Shown here: positions 23,380-30,860 of the stretch, piece after piece
How positions within the stretch are numbered: the first letter of the stretch is position 1
Layout: the number at the start of each line of letters is the position of its first letter
IMG/VR virus record: IMGVR_UViG_3300032284_003091
Span: 1 to 35,300 of that record
Length of the DNA: 35,300 bases
Strand: one strand, 5' to 3'
Origin: a virus
The notes under the pieces: generated by a model
What the model saw: only the letters and a program-made list of their open reading frames with translations
Database searches by the model: none
What the model was told of the DNA's origin: nothing
Program-made: the position numbers and the translations under genes

Positions 23380-25335
23380 ATGAATATAATTACAACCAAT
23401 GATCAATTAAATGAAATGGTTGAGTATTACCTTGGACAAGATGCGTTTGCTTATGACGTTGAAACCGTCGGACCACGTAGAGGCGATACTCCTATTAATG
23501 AAGTTCTTTGGATTACTTTTGCTACTCATGGCAGGTGTGACGTTATCCCTATGGGTCATCCGAATGGTGATTTAGTAGAGGTTGTTTACCCTTTAACTGG
23601 TCAGGGAGAAAAAAGAGTACAGCAAGGTCTTCCCGCACGCCCTAGCGATTATTCAAGAGATGCTAAAAAAGCAACTAAAGTTTTTTCAGAACCAATGAAA
23701 CAGCTATTTCCAGCTGAAGTTTTTTCTATTCTTAATCCGCTTTTATTTAACGATACTATATTAAAAATAGGACACAATTTACTTTTTGATTTAACTTCCG
23801 TAGCAAAATATTACGGCGGCGAGGTCCCCCCTGGACCCTACTTTGACACAATGATTGCCTCTTTTATTTACGATAACAGAAATAAAAACAAATGCGGTTT
23901 AGCGGATTGTTTAAAGCGTGAAATTGGTTATGAAATGGTTAAAGGTGTTGGAGCAGAAGTTGAAAGGTATTCTTTTGACGAAGTTGCTCAATACGCATAC
24001 TTAGACGCTAAATACACGTTTTTACTTTGGAAAATTGTTAGCCAAAAGCTAATAGATAACGAAGTTACGGGAGTTATGAAACTTGAGATGGATGTTCTTA
24101 AAGTTTTATGTGATATGAAGTTAACTGGGGCTCCTATAGATATGGATGCACTTAACGAGTTAGATGCTCAACTTAAACTTGACATCGAAGAAGCTAAAGC
24201 TGAAATTTATAAAATTGCAGGTCGTCAGTTTAATATTAACTCAAACCCTGAAAAACAACAGCTTTTATACGGCCCTAAATCACAAGGCGGCCGTGGTTTA
24301 AAACCAAAGGTAGTAACAGCTTCCGGAGGTGATTCTGTTTCTGCAGAAGCGTTAGAGCTTTACAGAGATGAGGATCCTTTAGTGGGAGCAATGCTTAAAT
24401 ACGCAGACTTAAATAAACTTCACACAACTTATGTTGTTCCTTACTTGGGAGGGCAAGTATTGAGAACTACCGGTGGTAAATCTAAAATTGAAGAAAAAGA
24501 TAGTTTATTGATTAATAATCGTATTCATTGCGATTTTATTCAACATGGTGCTGAAACCGGACGGTTTTCTAGTAGAAACCCAAATCTTCAAAATGTTCCT
24601 TCACCACACACGCCACACGGAAAAGCTATTAGAAATCTTTTTAGAGCGCCCAAAGGTTATAAATTTGTTGTAGCGGATTACAGTCAAATTGAACCAAGAG
24701 TTATTGCTTCTTTTTCAAAAGACCCAATCATGCTTGAAAATTATCTTGAAGGTGGGGATATTTATACAGCAGTCGGAAAAGAAATGGGCGTTGATCGTAA
24801 GGCCGGTAAAGTACTTGTTCTTGCAATGTCTTATGGAGTTGGCCCTGATAAAATTTCTAGGCAAATTGGTTGTACAAAACAAGAGGCTAGAGATTTATTA
24901 GATCGATTTGCAGCTAAATTTTCTTCTATTTCTTCATATAGGACAAAGGTATTAGTTTCTACACTTAAAAAGGGCAAAGACTCAAAGCCAGTGCCTTACG
25001 TAACAACTTTAATGAATCGCCGTAGATACCTTCCAAACATGCTTTCACGGGATCCTGGAGAAAAAGCCGGGGCAGAACGTCAAGCTTTTAACACTAAAAT
25101 TCAAGGATCAGCAGCTGACATAATTAAGTTTGCAATGGTTCGAGCTCACGCAATGCTTCCTAAAGGCGCTAAACTAATACTTACAGTTCATGATGAGCTT
25201 GTAACCCTTACGCCGGAAAATTTGGCGGAAGAAACCGCTGAAGCTATTAGAGGAGCTATGGAAGGAATAAATCTATTAGAAGTACCTTTAGTTGCTGATT
25301 TAAAAATTGTTGACCGTTGGGGAGAGGCTAAATAA
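23380..25335 (+). CDS. polA: Family A DNA polymerase with 3'-5' exonuclease domain, 651 aa
   Basis: I start at the ATG at 23380 (AGGGG at 23365-23369); a TTG at 23377 is a possible alternative. The N-terminal exonuclease shows DVE (Asp26, Glu28), KIGHNLLFDLTS and YAYLDAKYTFLLWK. The polymerase shows motif A DYSQIEPR (from Asp433), motif B as R-x3-K-x7-YG (Arg473, Lys477, Tyr485, Gly486), and motif C HDE (604-606). The residue matching E. coli Phe762 is Leu481. The protein lacks a 5'-3' exonuclease domain, as usual for phage polymerases. It is the replicative polymerase of this phage. Upstream lies a candidate pseudoknot covering its ribosome-binding site. Confidence 0.95.
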   Translation: MNIITTNDQLNEMVEYYLGQDAFAYDVETVGPRRGDTPINEVLWITFATHGRCDVIPMGHPNGDLVEVVYPLTGQGEKRVQQGLPARPSDYSRDAKKATKVFSEPMKQLFPAEVFSILNPLLFNDTILKIGHNLLFDLTSVAKYYGGEVPPGPYFDTMIASFIYDNRNKNKCGLADCLKREIGYEMVKGVGAEVERYSFDEVAQYAYLDAKYTFLLWKIVSQKLIDNEVTGVMKLEMDVLKVLCDMKLTGAPIDMDALNELDAQLKLDIEEAKAEIYKIAGRQFNINSNPEKQQLLYGPKSQGGRGLKPKVVTASGGDSVSAEALELYRDEDPLVGAMLKYADLNKLHTTYVVPYLGGQVLRTTGGKSKIEEKDSLLINNRIHCDFIQHGAETGRFSSRNPNLQNVPSPHTPHGKAIRNLFRAPKGYKFVVADYSQIEPRVIASFSKDPIMLENYLEGGDIYTAVGKEMGVDRKAGKVLVLAMSYGVGPDKISRQIGCTKQEARDLLDRFAAKFSSISSYRTKVLVSTLKKGKDSKPVPYVTTLMNRRRYLPNMLSRDPGEKAGAERQAFNTKIQGSAADIIKFAMVRAHAMLPKGAKLILTVHDELVTLTPENLAEETAEAIRGAMEGINLLEVPLVADLKIVDRWGEAK

Positions 25336-25787
25336 TGTTTCGCAGAAAAGCCAAAAACCCTTATAAATCAGAGCGGATTGTTACCGAAGTATCTTTGCCA
25401 ACTTTAGCTCGTTGGTATGCTTATGACGCCGGTTTAGACGACCCAAATGACATAGCTTCCGCTTTAGGAATGCTTCCCACATCACAGGATGGGTTAAATT
25501 ACGAACAACAAGAGAGCGATAAAAGACTAGATAAGGTTTTAGTTTTGATTCCACTATTAGAGTGTGTAGCTGATATAAATGCCCAAGCTATTACAGCACT
25601 TCAACTTGAAAATTTTACTGAAGTTCAGGGGTTGGATTTAAACGACTTAGAGCACGAACGCATACATATTGAAGATATGTACCGCCAAGTGGGTTTTGCT
25701 GCCCTATTAGCGGCAGTTTCAGCTGGTGTAGAATTAGGAGTAATAGAAACTAACGCAATTAAGGGCGGGATAATAAATGTCGAATAA
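25335..25787 (+). CDS. Unrecognised protein, 150 aa
   Basis: The ATG overlaps the polymerase stop by one base (TAATG). The product is mostly helical, with an acidic middle and a hydrophobic C-terminal third (GFAALLAAVSAGVELGVIET). The helix VLVLIPLLECVADINAQAIT might pack in a small bundle. LPTLARWYAYDAGLDDPNDI near the start is a distinctive segment. There are no Cys pairs, P-loops or nuclease motifs. Its tight coupling to the polymerase suggests a small replication partner, but I cannot name it. Confidence 0.6.
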   Translation: MFRRKAKNPYKSERIVTEVSLPTLARWYAYDAGLDDPNDIASALGMLPTSQDGLNYEQQESDKRLDKVLVLIPLLECVADINAQAITALQLENFTEVQGLDLNDLEHERIHIEDMYRQVGFAALLAAVSAGVELGVIETNAIKGGIINVE

Positions 25788-26154
25788 CTGGTGGTCTAAT
25801 AAGCTTGGAACACAGCAACCAGCACAACGTGTTGAAATGCCAACAGCCCCTTCTCAACAGCCAATGGCAAAAGTTCCACAATCAACAAACACTCAAACTA
25901 CAACATTTTTGCCAAGCAACGGTAATTCAACTAGTTGCCCAAGTTGTCGAAGTAAAAATTATATGAAAGTGGGATCACAAGTAACCCAATCCGGAGCAGT
26001 AGACGCTTGGCGTTGCTATGATTGCGGGTATCCATTAACTCAAACAGGTACAGGTATTGCTGGAGCTAACGTTCCTTCCGCTGGACCAACTCAGGCAGCT
26101 ATTCAAGTTCCAACCGGAGGGTTTAATCCAACAACTATCTTCGGGCATATGTAA
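25777..26154 (+). CDS. Zinc-ribbon protein with disordered flanks, 125 aa
   Basis: The ATG overlaps the previous gene by 11 bases. The N-terminal 50 residues are Gln/Thr/Pro-rich and look disordered after an opening MSNNWWSNKLG. A four-Cys ribbon follows (CPSC at 54-57 and CYDC at 79-82) with YMKVGSQ and GAVDAWR between the pairs. The C-terminal 40 residues are Gly/Pro/Thr-rich. Such a layout is common among small phage proteins that bind nucleic acid or proteins. No specific function can be given. Confidence 0.65.
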   Translation: MSNNWWSNKLGTQQPAQRVEMPTAPSQQPMAKVPQSTNTQTTTFLPSNGNSTSCPSCRSKNYMKVGSQVTQSGAVDAWRCYDCGYPLTQTGTGIAGANVPSAGPTQAAIQVPTGGFNPTTIFGHM

Positions 26155-26169
26155 CGTGATAGGATCACG
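26155..26169 (+). promoter_or_regulatory. Dyad/hairpin enclosing the ribosome-binding site of the 26172 gene
   Basis: CGTGAT-AGG-ATCACG is a perfect 6-bp inverted repeat with a 3-base centre. The AGGA at 26161-26164 is the only plausible ribosome-binding site for the ATG at 26172 and lies in the loop and first base of the right arm. It could act as an RNA hairpin limiting translation or as a DNA operator dyad. Both readings are inference. Confidence 0.4.
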
Positions 26170-26171
26170 GC

Positions 26172-26615
26172 ATGCACATAAAGCCGTTTGATCCAATATC
26201 ACATAAAAAATACGATAAAGCCGCTAAAGAAGTATTTATAGAATACTTAAAAACTAACGGGTATACAGAAGTTATTGAAAACCCAAATCAATATGGGATA
26301 GATATCCTTGCAACTACATCAGACGGAGTTCTTCATAAATACGATGTAGAGGTAAAAACAGGTTGGAAAGTTAGGTATTTTAATTGGTCTACAGTCCATA
26401 TACCAGAGCGTAAAAGAAAATTTGCTGAAAAAGAAAATCAATTTTTTGTTGTTTTAAACGAAGAGCTAAAGCACGCATTTATTGTTAGCGGAGCAAAGTA
26501 TTTAGAATGTGAACGCATTATAAAAGATACTGTTAACCAACCAGAAGATCATTTTGTAGAAATTCCAGTAAAAGACTGTAAACGAGTAGAAATAAGGTTA
26601 AATTCACATGTTTAA
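26172..26615 (+). CDS. PD-(D/E)XK family nuclease, 147 aa
   Basis: The start ATG at 26172 has AGGA seven bases upstream. The core YGIDILATTSDGVLHKYDVE then VKTGW gives the restriction-type active site: Asp44 in GID, then Glu60-x-Lys62 in DVEVKTGW. N-terminal helices (YDKAAKEVFIEYLKTNGYTE) resemble the helix that precedes this fold. TVHIPERKRKFAEKENQFFV follows, with a later strand (FVVLNEEL). It is a small single-domain endonuclease. A DNA-processing role, with RecA encoded next, is more likely than restriction. Confidence 0.75.
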   Translation: MHIKPFDPISHKKYDKAAKEVFIEYLKTNGYTEVIENPNQYGIDILATTSDGVLHKYDVEVKTGWKVRYFNWSTVHIPERKRKFAEKENQFFVVLNEELKHAFIVSGAKYLECERIIKDTVNQPEDHFVEIPVKDCKRVEIRLNSHV

Positions 26616-27678
26616 AAACGCAGAAGTAGATAAGCTTTTAGTTAAGTTTAATAAAAAGTTTGGTGAAGGCACAGTAATTTTAGGTAGCGAGATACGAGAC
26701 GATTTAGTTAGCCGTACAACTAGCGGGTCTTTAGCTCTTGATGTAATTCTTGGGGGCGGTTGGCCTACTAATCAATGGCATGAAATTGTTGGTGAGGAAT
26801 CAAATGGTAAAACAGCGGTTGCCTTAAAAACTATTGCCGCCAATCAAGCTAAAGACCCTAATTTCACTACTGTATGGGTTGCGGCAGAACAATGGGTTGC
26901 TTCTTATGCTGAGCTATGTGGGGTTGACGTTTCTAGAATTTATATAGTTAATACTAACATTATGGAACACGCATATGAAGCGGTTATTCAACTTGTACAA
27001 AGCAAAGCTATTGATTGCATTGTTATTGACTCCCTTCCCGCTTTGGTACCTAGCGCAGAAAATGAAAAAGAAGTAGAAGAATTTACAGTGGGCCGTGGAG
27101 CTATTTCTACTAATAAGTTTTTTCGCAAAGTAGGCTATGCCTCTAAACGGAGCATGACTGAGGCCGAAAGACCATTTATTGGTTTAATGATTAACCAATA
27201 TCGAGATAAAGTTGGGGTTATGTATGGGGATACAAAAACAACCCCAGGAGGTAAAGGTAAGAATTACAGCTATTTTACCCGTGTAGAGGTACGACGAAAG
27301 GATTGGATTGAAGTAGGTAAGGGCGATAGTAAACGTCGTGTAGGCCAAACCATTGCGCTTAAAACTTTAAAAAACAAATCAGCTCCCCCACAACAATCAG
27401 CTTTTATTGATTTTTACTTTACAGAAGGGGGAACAGTTGCCCCAGGGGAATACGATTTTGCTAAGGAAATTGTGGCATTAGGTATACTTAATGATGTTAT
27501 CACCAGAGCTGGCGCCTATTACCGATATGCCGAAAGGCAGTGGCAAGGCGCAGATGCTATGGTTGTCTCAATAAAAGAAGAGTTAGATCTTCGAGAAGCA
27601 CTGGAGAAGGATGTCCTTGAAGTTGTTAAATCTGGTTCTAAGTACGTTGTAGAAGCAGATGAAGATGACGAAGAGTAA
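26608..27678 (+). CDS. recA: RecA-like recombinase, 356 aa
   Basis: It overlaps the nuclease by 8 bases. Walker A is GEESNGKT (62-69), where most RecA proteins have GPESSGKT. Walker B is DCIVID (136-141). The segment SLALDVILGGGWPTNQWHEI matches the N-terminal core, and TPGGKGKNYSYFTRVEVRR matches the L2/C-terminal core. The C-terminus is acidic (VEADEDDEE), as in RecA proteins where it modulates DNA binding. The length is normal. It drives strand exchange for recombination-dependent replication and repair with the nucleases nearby. Confidence 0.93.
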   Translation: MFKNAEVDKLLVKFNKKFGEGTVILGSEIRDDLVSRTTSGSLALDVILGGGWPTNQWHEIVGEESNGKTAVALKTIAANQAKDPNFTTVWVAAEQWVASYAELCGVDVSRIYIVNTNIMEHAYEAVIQLVQSKAIDCIVIDSLPALVPSAENEKEVEEFTVGRGAISTNKFFRKVGYASKRSMTEAERPFIGLMINQYRDKVGVMYGDTKTTPGGKGKNYSYFTRVEVRRKDWIEVGKGDSKRRVGQTIALKTLKNKSAPPQQSAFIDFYFTEGGTVAPGEYDFAKEIVALGILNDVITRAGAYYRYAERQWQGADAMVVSIKEELDLREALEKDVLEVVKSGSKYVVEADEDDEE

Positions 27679-28024
27679 AGGACAAAAGGAGTCAAGGAAG
27701 CACGAGGAGCGATTAGCAAAAGCAATCGGTGGACAACGAGTAGTTGCCAGCGGAGCATTTTGGAGTCGTAAAGGCGATGTTAGGTCTAAAGATTTGCTTA
27801 TAGAGCATAAGTGGACCGGCAAAGCTTCCGTATCCGTAAAGGCTGCGGTTTTAGAAAAGATTGTCACAGAAGCAATTCTTGATGGTCGGCTTCCTGTTTT
27901 AGGTTTTCATTTAAACGGTGAAAACTATGTGATGCTTACCGAAGACGACTTTCTAGAGCTGCGCCAAAACCTATTGGAGTGCTCTTGTTCGAAGACGAAG
28001 GTCCTGAAAAATGGCGATACTTAG
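27659..28024 (+). CDS. PD-(D/E)XK resolvase-like nuclease, 121 aa
   Basis: It overlaps RecA by 20 bases. The core VVASGAFWSRKGDVRSKDLL then IEHKWTG contains Asp45 and Glu49-x-Lys51, the active-site pattern of Holliday-junction-resolvase-like PD-(D/E)XK proteins, preceded by a basic stretch. VLEKIVTEAILDGRLPVLGF and HLNGENYVML complete the fold. The start is one of two in-frame ATGs (27659 or 27665); ribosome-binding is weak and coupling from the upstream gene is likely. The ending (CSCSKTKV) is Cys-rich but not obviously a metal site. Confidence 0.65.
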   Translation: MKMTKSKGQKESRKHEERLAKAIGGQRVVASGAFWSRKGDVRSKDLLIEHKWTGKASVSVKAAVLEKIVTEAILDGRLPVLGFHLNGENYVMLTEDDFLELRQNLLECSCSKTKVLKNGDT

Positions 28025-28305
28025 CCAAGTGTCGGGGCATGTGTTCAAGTCCTGAAACGGATTACTGGTTTCCCCCCAGAGATAAAGATAAATACAAAGA
28101 TATAGCTGATAAGGCTAAGTCAGTTTGCTTTGGCAGAGATGGTAAGGCAGAATGTCCGGTGAGAATAGAGTGCCTTCTATACTCAGACGCTAACGATGAA
28201 CAGCATGGAATTTGGGGCGGCTTAAGCCACCGTGAAAGAAATGCTTTAAAACGTAAAGCTACTAAAAAGGGCAAAACATTAAGGGAATGGGTTACTAAAA
28301 CATGA
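27979..28305 (+). CDS. WhiB-family transcription factor, 108 aa
   Basis: I give the GTG at 27979; a TTG at 27985 with GGAG five bases upstream is at least as likely. The core WRYLAKCRGM, the FPPR region, DIADKAKSVC, then CPVRIECLLYS and GIWGGLSHRERNALKR is the WhiB layout. With M1 at 27979 the likely iron-sulphur ligands are Cys18, Cys50, Cys59 and Cys65, with GIWGG at 77-81 and a basic tail. The usual C-x2-C is here C50-x8-C59, an expansion. WhiB proteins sense redox and work with the primary sigma factor; phage copies can shut down host genes. Confidence 0.92.
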   Translation: MLLFEDEGPEKWRYLAKCRGMCSSPETDYWFPPRDKDKYKDIADKAKSVCFGRDGKAECPVRIECLLYSDANDEQHGIWGGLSHRERNALKRKATKKGKTLREWVTKT

Positions 28306-29141
28306 AACCAGCTGGCGCATTGAAAGCTTTCTTAGATGCAAGTAAAGGTAACACCAGAGTACTTGGATCTGTAGATAGATATTTACTTTCAAGGCCAGCA
28401 AGCGATAGATCATCATTAGTAATTCATCCATCGGAAATGGCATCAGATAGTTGGTGTCACCGTGCACAATATTTTTGGTTGAGTGGCCACACACCAAAAC
28501 ACGAACCAATTGGTTTAAGAAAAGAAATGATTTTTAGTGCGGGGCATGCAATTCATGATGCTTGGCAAACTTGGTTTTCCGATATGAATAAGCTTGTTGG
28601 AGAATGGAAATGCTGGGTACATAATGACGTTTGGTTTGGCAAAAAATCCGATCATAAAGTTGATTCAATAGATTCTTGTTATATAAAATACAGAGAAGTT
28701 GCGCTTTCATATAGCCCTTTGAGGATTTCAGGAAAAGCAGATGGTTGGCTAGTTGAGTTTGAAAATTCACTTTTATTAGAGGTAAAATCTATAGGAGAGG
28801 GCAGCATACGTTGGTATGCACCAGAATTAATTGGCGAAACTTTTGCTAAAAGTTGGGAAAATATTAAAGCTCCTTTTAAAGACCATATTATGCAAGCTCA
28901 AATTTACATGAAGCTTGGAGAACTTATGGGCATTGAAGGTTTTCCCACAGAAGCTTTATTTATTTATGAAGCTAAGGGGTTACATGAAGCCAAAGAGTTT
29001 GTAATTCAAAAAAGCGATTTTGGTGTAAATCATTTGTTTGAAATTGCGGCCGAAATAGTTGCAGCAGTTGACAATGGCACTCCCCCTGTGTGTAATATTG
29101 GCGGCATGGCCAAGTGCAAAAAGTGCAATAGTTATGAGTGA
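28302..29141 (+). CDS. Cas4/RecB-like nuclease with probable 4Fe-4S cluster, 279 aa
   Basis: ATG overlaps the WhiB stop. The nuclease core is SGKADGWLVEFENSLLLEVK: Asp147 then Glu160-x-Lys162. His82 lies in AGHAIHDAW, and QAQIY (198-202) gives the Gln-x3-Tyr motif, as in RecB/Cas4. Cys52 (WCHRAQYF) and C-terminal Cys264, Cys272 and Cys275 (CNIGGMAKCKKC) form a one-plus-three arrangement that could bind an iron-sulphur cluster. It likely resects or cleaves DNA ends for RecA. No Cas1/Cas2 or repeats are nearby, so a CRISPR role is not indicated. Confidence 0.82.
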   Translation: MKPAGALKAFLDASKGNTRVLGSVDRYLLSRPASDRSSLVIHPSEMASDSWCHRAQYFWLSGHTPKHEPIGLRKEMIFSAGHAIHDAWQTWFSDMNKLVGEWKCWVHNDVWFGKKSDHKVDSIDSCYIKYREVALSYSPLRISGKADGWLVEFENSLLLEVKSIGEGSIRWYAPELIGETFAKSWENIKAPFKDHIMQAQIYMKLGELMGIEGFPTEALFIYEAKGLHEAKEFVIQKSDFGVNHLFEIAAEIVAAVDNGTPPVCNIGGMAKCKKCNSYE

Positions 29142-29634
29142 GCTAGCAATTAACGCCGGCACCAGTCAACCGGTTATTGACAGTTTACAGATTCAAGGGT
29201 TTCAATTCAATACCCGAATGGAAATTTCCCTACCTGAAGTACCTTCTGATTTAACAGAATTAGATGACGAAGGTCTTATGAATTTGTTTGGAGAACTTAC
29301 TTCTTACGCTAATTTTTTAAACGCTCAATTTGCGTGTGCTGTTATTGACGAGAAAAATGCAGAGCACGCTTTAGATTTTGAAGAGGCTAAGCATTATGTT
29401 TCAGCATATGAAACTAATAAAAAAGAAACCGTAACCATAATGAAAGCAAGGATGGCTACTGATCCACAAATTATTCATTTACGTGAAGCTTCCGCAGCAA
29501 AGTATGCCTATAGAAAACTTCTTGAAGTTATGGTTGGAAATATAGAAAGAAGCACAATGCTGGTTAGCCGTGAATTAACCCGCCGCACATCTGGGGGTAA
29601 TGCATTTACTCGTGGGCAAAGGATGTTTCCATGA
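29134..29634 (+). CDS. Unrecognised helical protein, 166 aa
   Basis: The frame is open from 29059, but I use the ATG at 29134, as it overlaps the previous stop by 8 bases and gives a product opening MSELAINAGTSQPVIDSLQI. The earlier ATG lies well inside the nuclease gene. After a short beta-like start, most of it is helical with an Ala/Glu/Lys-rich middle (EEAKHYVSAYETNKKETVTI), and the end is basic (SRELTRRTSGGNAFTRGQRM). I see no catalytic motif. A coiled-coil or DNA-associated helper in recombination is possible, judged only from its neighbours. Confidence 0.62.
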   Translation: MSELAINAGTSQPVIDSLQIQGFQFNTRMEISLPEVPSDLTELDDEGLMNLFGELTSYANFLNAQFACAVIDEKNAEHALDFEEAKHYVSAYETNKKETVTIMKARMATDPQIIHLREASAAKYAYRKLLEVMVGNIERSTMLVSRELTRRTSGGNAFTRGQRMFP

Positions 29635-30203
29635 GATTAAAAGAATACGGTCAAGGATACTCACAAAATACAAATCTTTACGTAGGTATTGATCAGTCTT
29701 ATAGTGGTTTTGCTATAACAATTTTAAGTGAAAACGGCTCATATAAGACAACTGTTGCAAAATTTGATAGTTTTGGTGTTGATCGTTTAGCTGAAATTCA
29801 AACACATTTAAAAGAAACACTTGCCGTTGCTTCATTAAATAATTCTATTTTAGATGTAGCAATAGAGGGTTACGCTTATGGGCGTGAATTTGGAGTAGCG
29901 CAATCTGGAGAACTAGGTGGAGCTGTAAAACTAGTTTTGTGGAGTATGCCTAATATTGGAAAAGGTAATTACCCACTTATAGTTGCCCCAACATCTTTAA
30001 AAAAATATGTGGCTGGCAAAGCCACGGGTGTTCAAAAAAATCAAATGCTTTTAAACGTTTATAAAAAATGGGGCGCCGAATTTTCAGACGATAACGCAGC
30101 AGATTCTTATGGATTAGCTCACTTAGCTTCTGGTAAAGGCACGCTTTCTTATGAAAAAGAAATTTATGCTAAAGTTAATGCTGCTGAAAGCAGGGAAAAG
30201 TAA
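29631..30203 (+). CDS. RuvC-like Holliday junction resolvase, 190 aa
   Basis: ATG overlaps the previous TGA. The RNase H-fold active site is present: LYVGIDQSYSGFAI (Asp21), LDVAIEGYAYG (Glu79), and FSDDNAADSYGLAHLA with Asp154 and Asp158 as the C-terminal acidic pair. VAPTSLKKYVAGKATGVQKN contains the basic helix expected between Glu and the last Asp. It probably resolves four-way junctions made by the RecA pathway or debranches DNA before packaging. Together with the gene at 27659 this gives two candidate resolvases. Confidence 0.83.
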   Translation: MRLKEYGQGYSQNTNLYVGIDQSYSGFAITILSENGSYKTTVAKFDSFGVDRLAEIQTHLKETLAVASLNNSILDVAIEGYAYGREFGVAQSGELGGAVKLVLWSMPNIGKGNYPLIVAPTSLKKYVAGKATGVQKNQMLLNVYKKWGAEFSDDNAADSYGLAHLASGKGTLSYEKEIYAKVNAAESREK

Positions 30204-30370
30204 TGCCAAATTATGATTTTGTTTGCATATCTTGCGATATTCAAATTGAACGGTATTTTACTTTTGATGAGGACCATCGTATTGAGTGCGAGCAATGCGG
30301 AAACGAAATGGTAAAAGCTTTTTCAGTAACACCGGCCCACTTTAAAGGTGGAGGATGGGGAGGACAATGA
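30203..30370 (+). CDS. FmdB-type zinc-ribbon protein, 55 aa
   Basis: ATG overlaps the RuvC-like stop (TAATG). The product opens MPNYDFVCISCDIQIERYFT and continues to CEQCGNEMVKAF, giving CxxC-x24-CxxC, the classic FmdB-like ribbon that begins M-P-x-Y-x-F-x-C. The C-terminus is GGGWGGQ. These small zinc proteins are common in phage and bacterial genomes, but their role is not well defined. It would not be seen by gene finders with a high length cut-off. Confidence 0.85.
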   Translation: MPNYDFVCISCDIQIERYFTFDEDHRIECEQCGNEMVKAFSVTPAHFKGGGWGGQ

Positions 30371-30618
30371 GTAAGCGCCAAGAAAAAATTGAAGCAGCAA
30401 AATTTAAACAAAAAGAATTTTTGTTAGACCGCAAAAAAATGCAACTTATGATGTTTGAACAGGCTTTTGAAGCCGGTAAACATATTTATGAATCTAACAA
30501 AGAACAAATTCCTGCCAATGAAATTGAGCAAATAGAGGCTCAGATGAAAGAAAACCAAGACATCATAGATAAACTGAGGGAAGAAATTGGCGAAATCAAT
30601 CCGCAGCCTGAAGCCTGA
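30367..30618 (+). CDS. Small coiled-coil protein, 83 aa
   Basis: I start at the ATG at 30367, which overlaps the previous stop (ATGA) and follows GGGGAGGAC; the frame runs back to 30355 but that ATG has no better signal. The product is Glu/Lys-rich and largely helical with heptad-like spacing (AAKFKQKEFLLDRKKMQLMM, then EIEQIEAQMKENQDIIDKLR). It has no Cys and no hydrophobic core typical of an enzyme. It may be an oligomeric adapter. I do not recognise it. Confidence 0.65.
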   Translation: MSKRQEKIEAAKFKQKEFLLDRKKMQLMMFEQAFEAGKHIYESNKEQIPANEIEQIEAQMKENQDIIDKLREEIGEINPQPEA

Positions 30619-30802
30619 TTACACAGGAACAATGGAATATGAAGATGTCATATGCCACGATTGCCCTAAGTGTGAAAGCAACTTGTGGAACATAAAGGCC
30701 TCATTTGAGGATTATGAAATTTCACAATATATGCTTGACATGGAGTGCGCTATCTGTGGAACTTACGCCAAAGCCCCCACCCCTTTAGACAGACCAAATT
30801 AG
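30587..30802 (+). CDS. Zinc-ribbon protein, 71 aa
   Basis: It starts with TTG at 30587, preceded by GAGGG at good spacing and overlapping the previous gene by 32 bases. An ATG at 30632 with AGGA at short spacing is an alternative. CHDCPKC near residue 23 and CAICG near residue 55 form a four-Cys zinc site, with a helix-like middle segment. The ending is KAPTPLDRPN. Functions of such ribbons in phages include DNA binding and protein contact; none can be assigned. Confidence 0.6.
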   Translation: MAKSIRSLKPDYTGTMEYEDVICHDCPKCESNLWNIKASFEDYEISQYMLDMECAICGTYAKAPTPLDRPN

Positions 30803-30860
30803 GTCTAACCCTCATAATTTTCCCTGGGAGAACTACAACTCGTAACCCAAGGAGCATAAA

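Noticed and set aside
28302-29141. Cas4-like gene as part of a CRISPR-Cas system
   Set aside because: There is no Cas1 or Cas2 gene and no repeat-spacer array in the window. Stand-alone Cas4-like nucleases are common in phage recombination modules.
30791-30818. Hairpin AGACC-AAATTA-GGTCT followed by a CATAATTTT stretch, read as a terminator or a promoter
   Set aside because: The stem is only 5 bp, the T run is short and separated from it, and no -35 box lies at normal distance from CATAAT, so neither reading is convincing.
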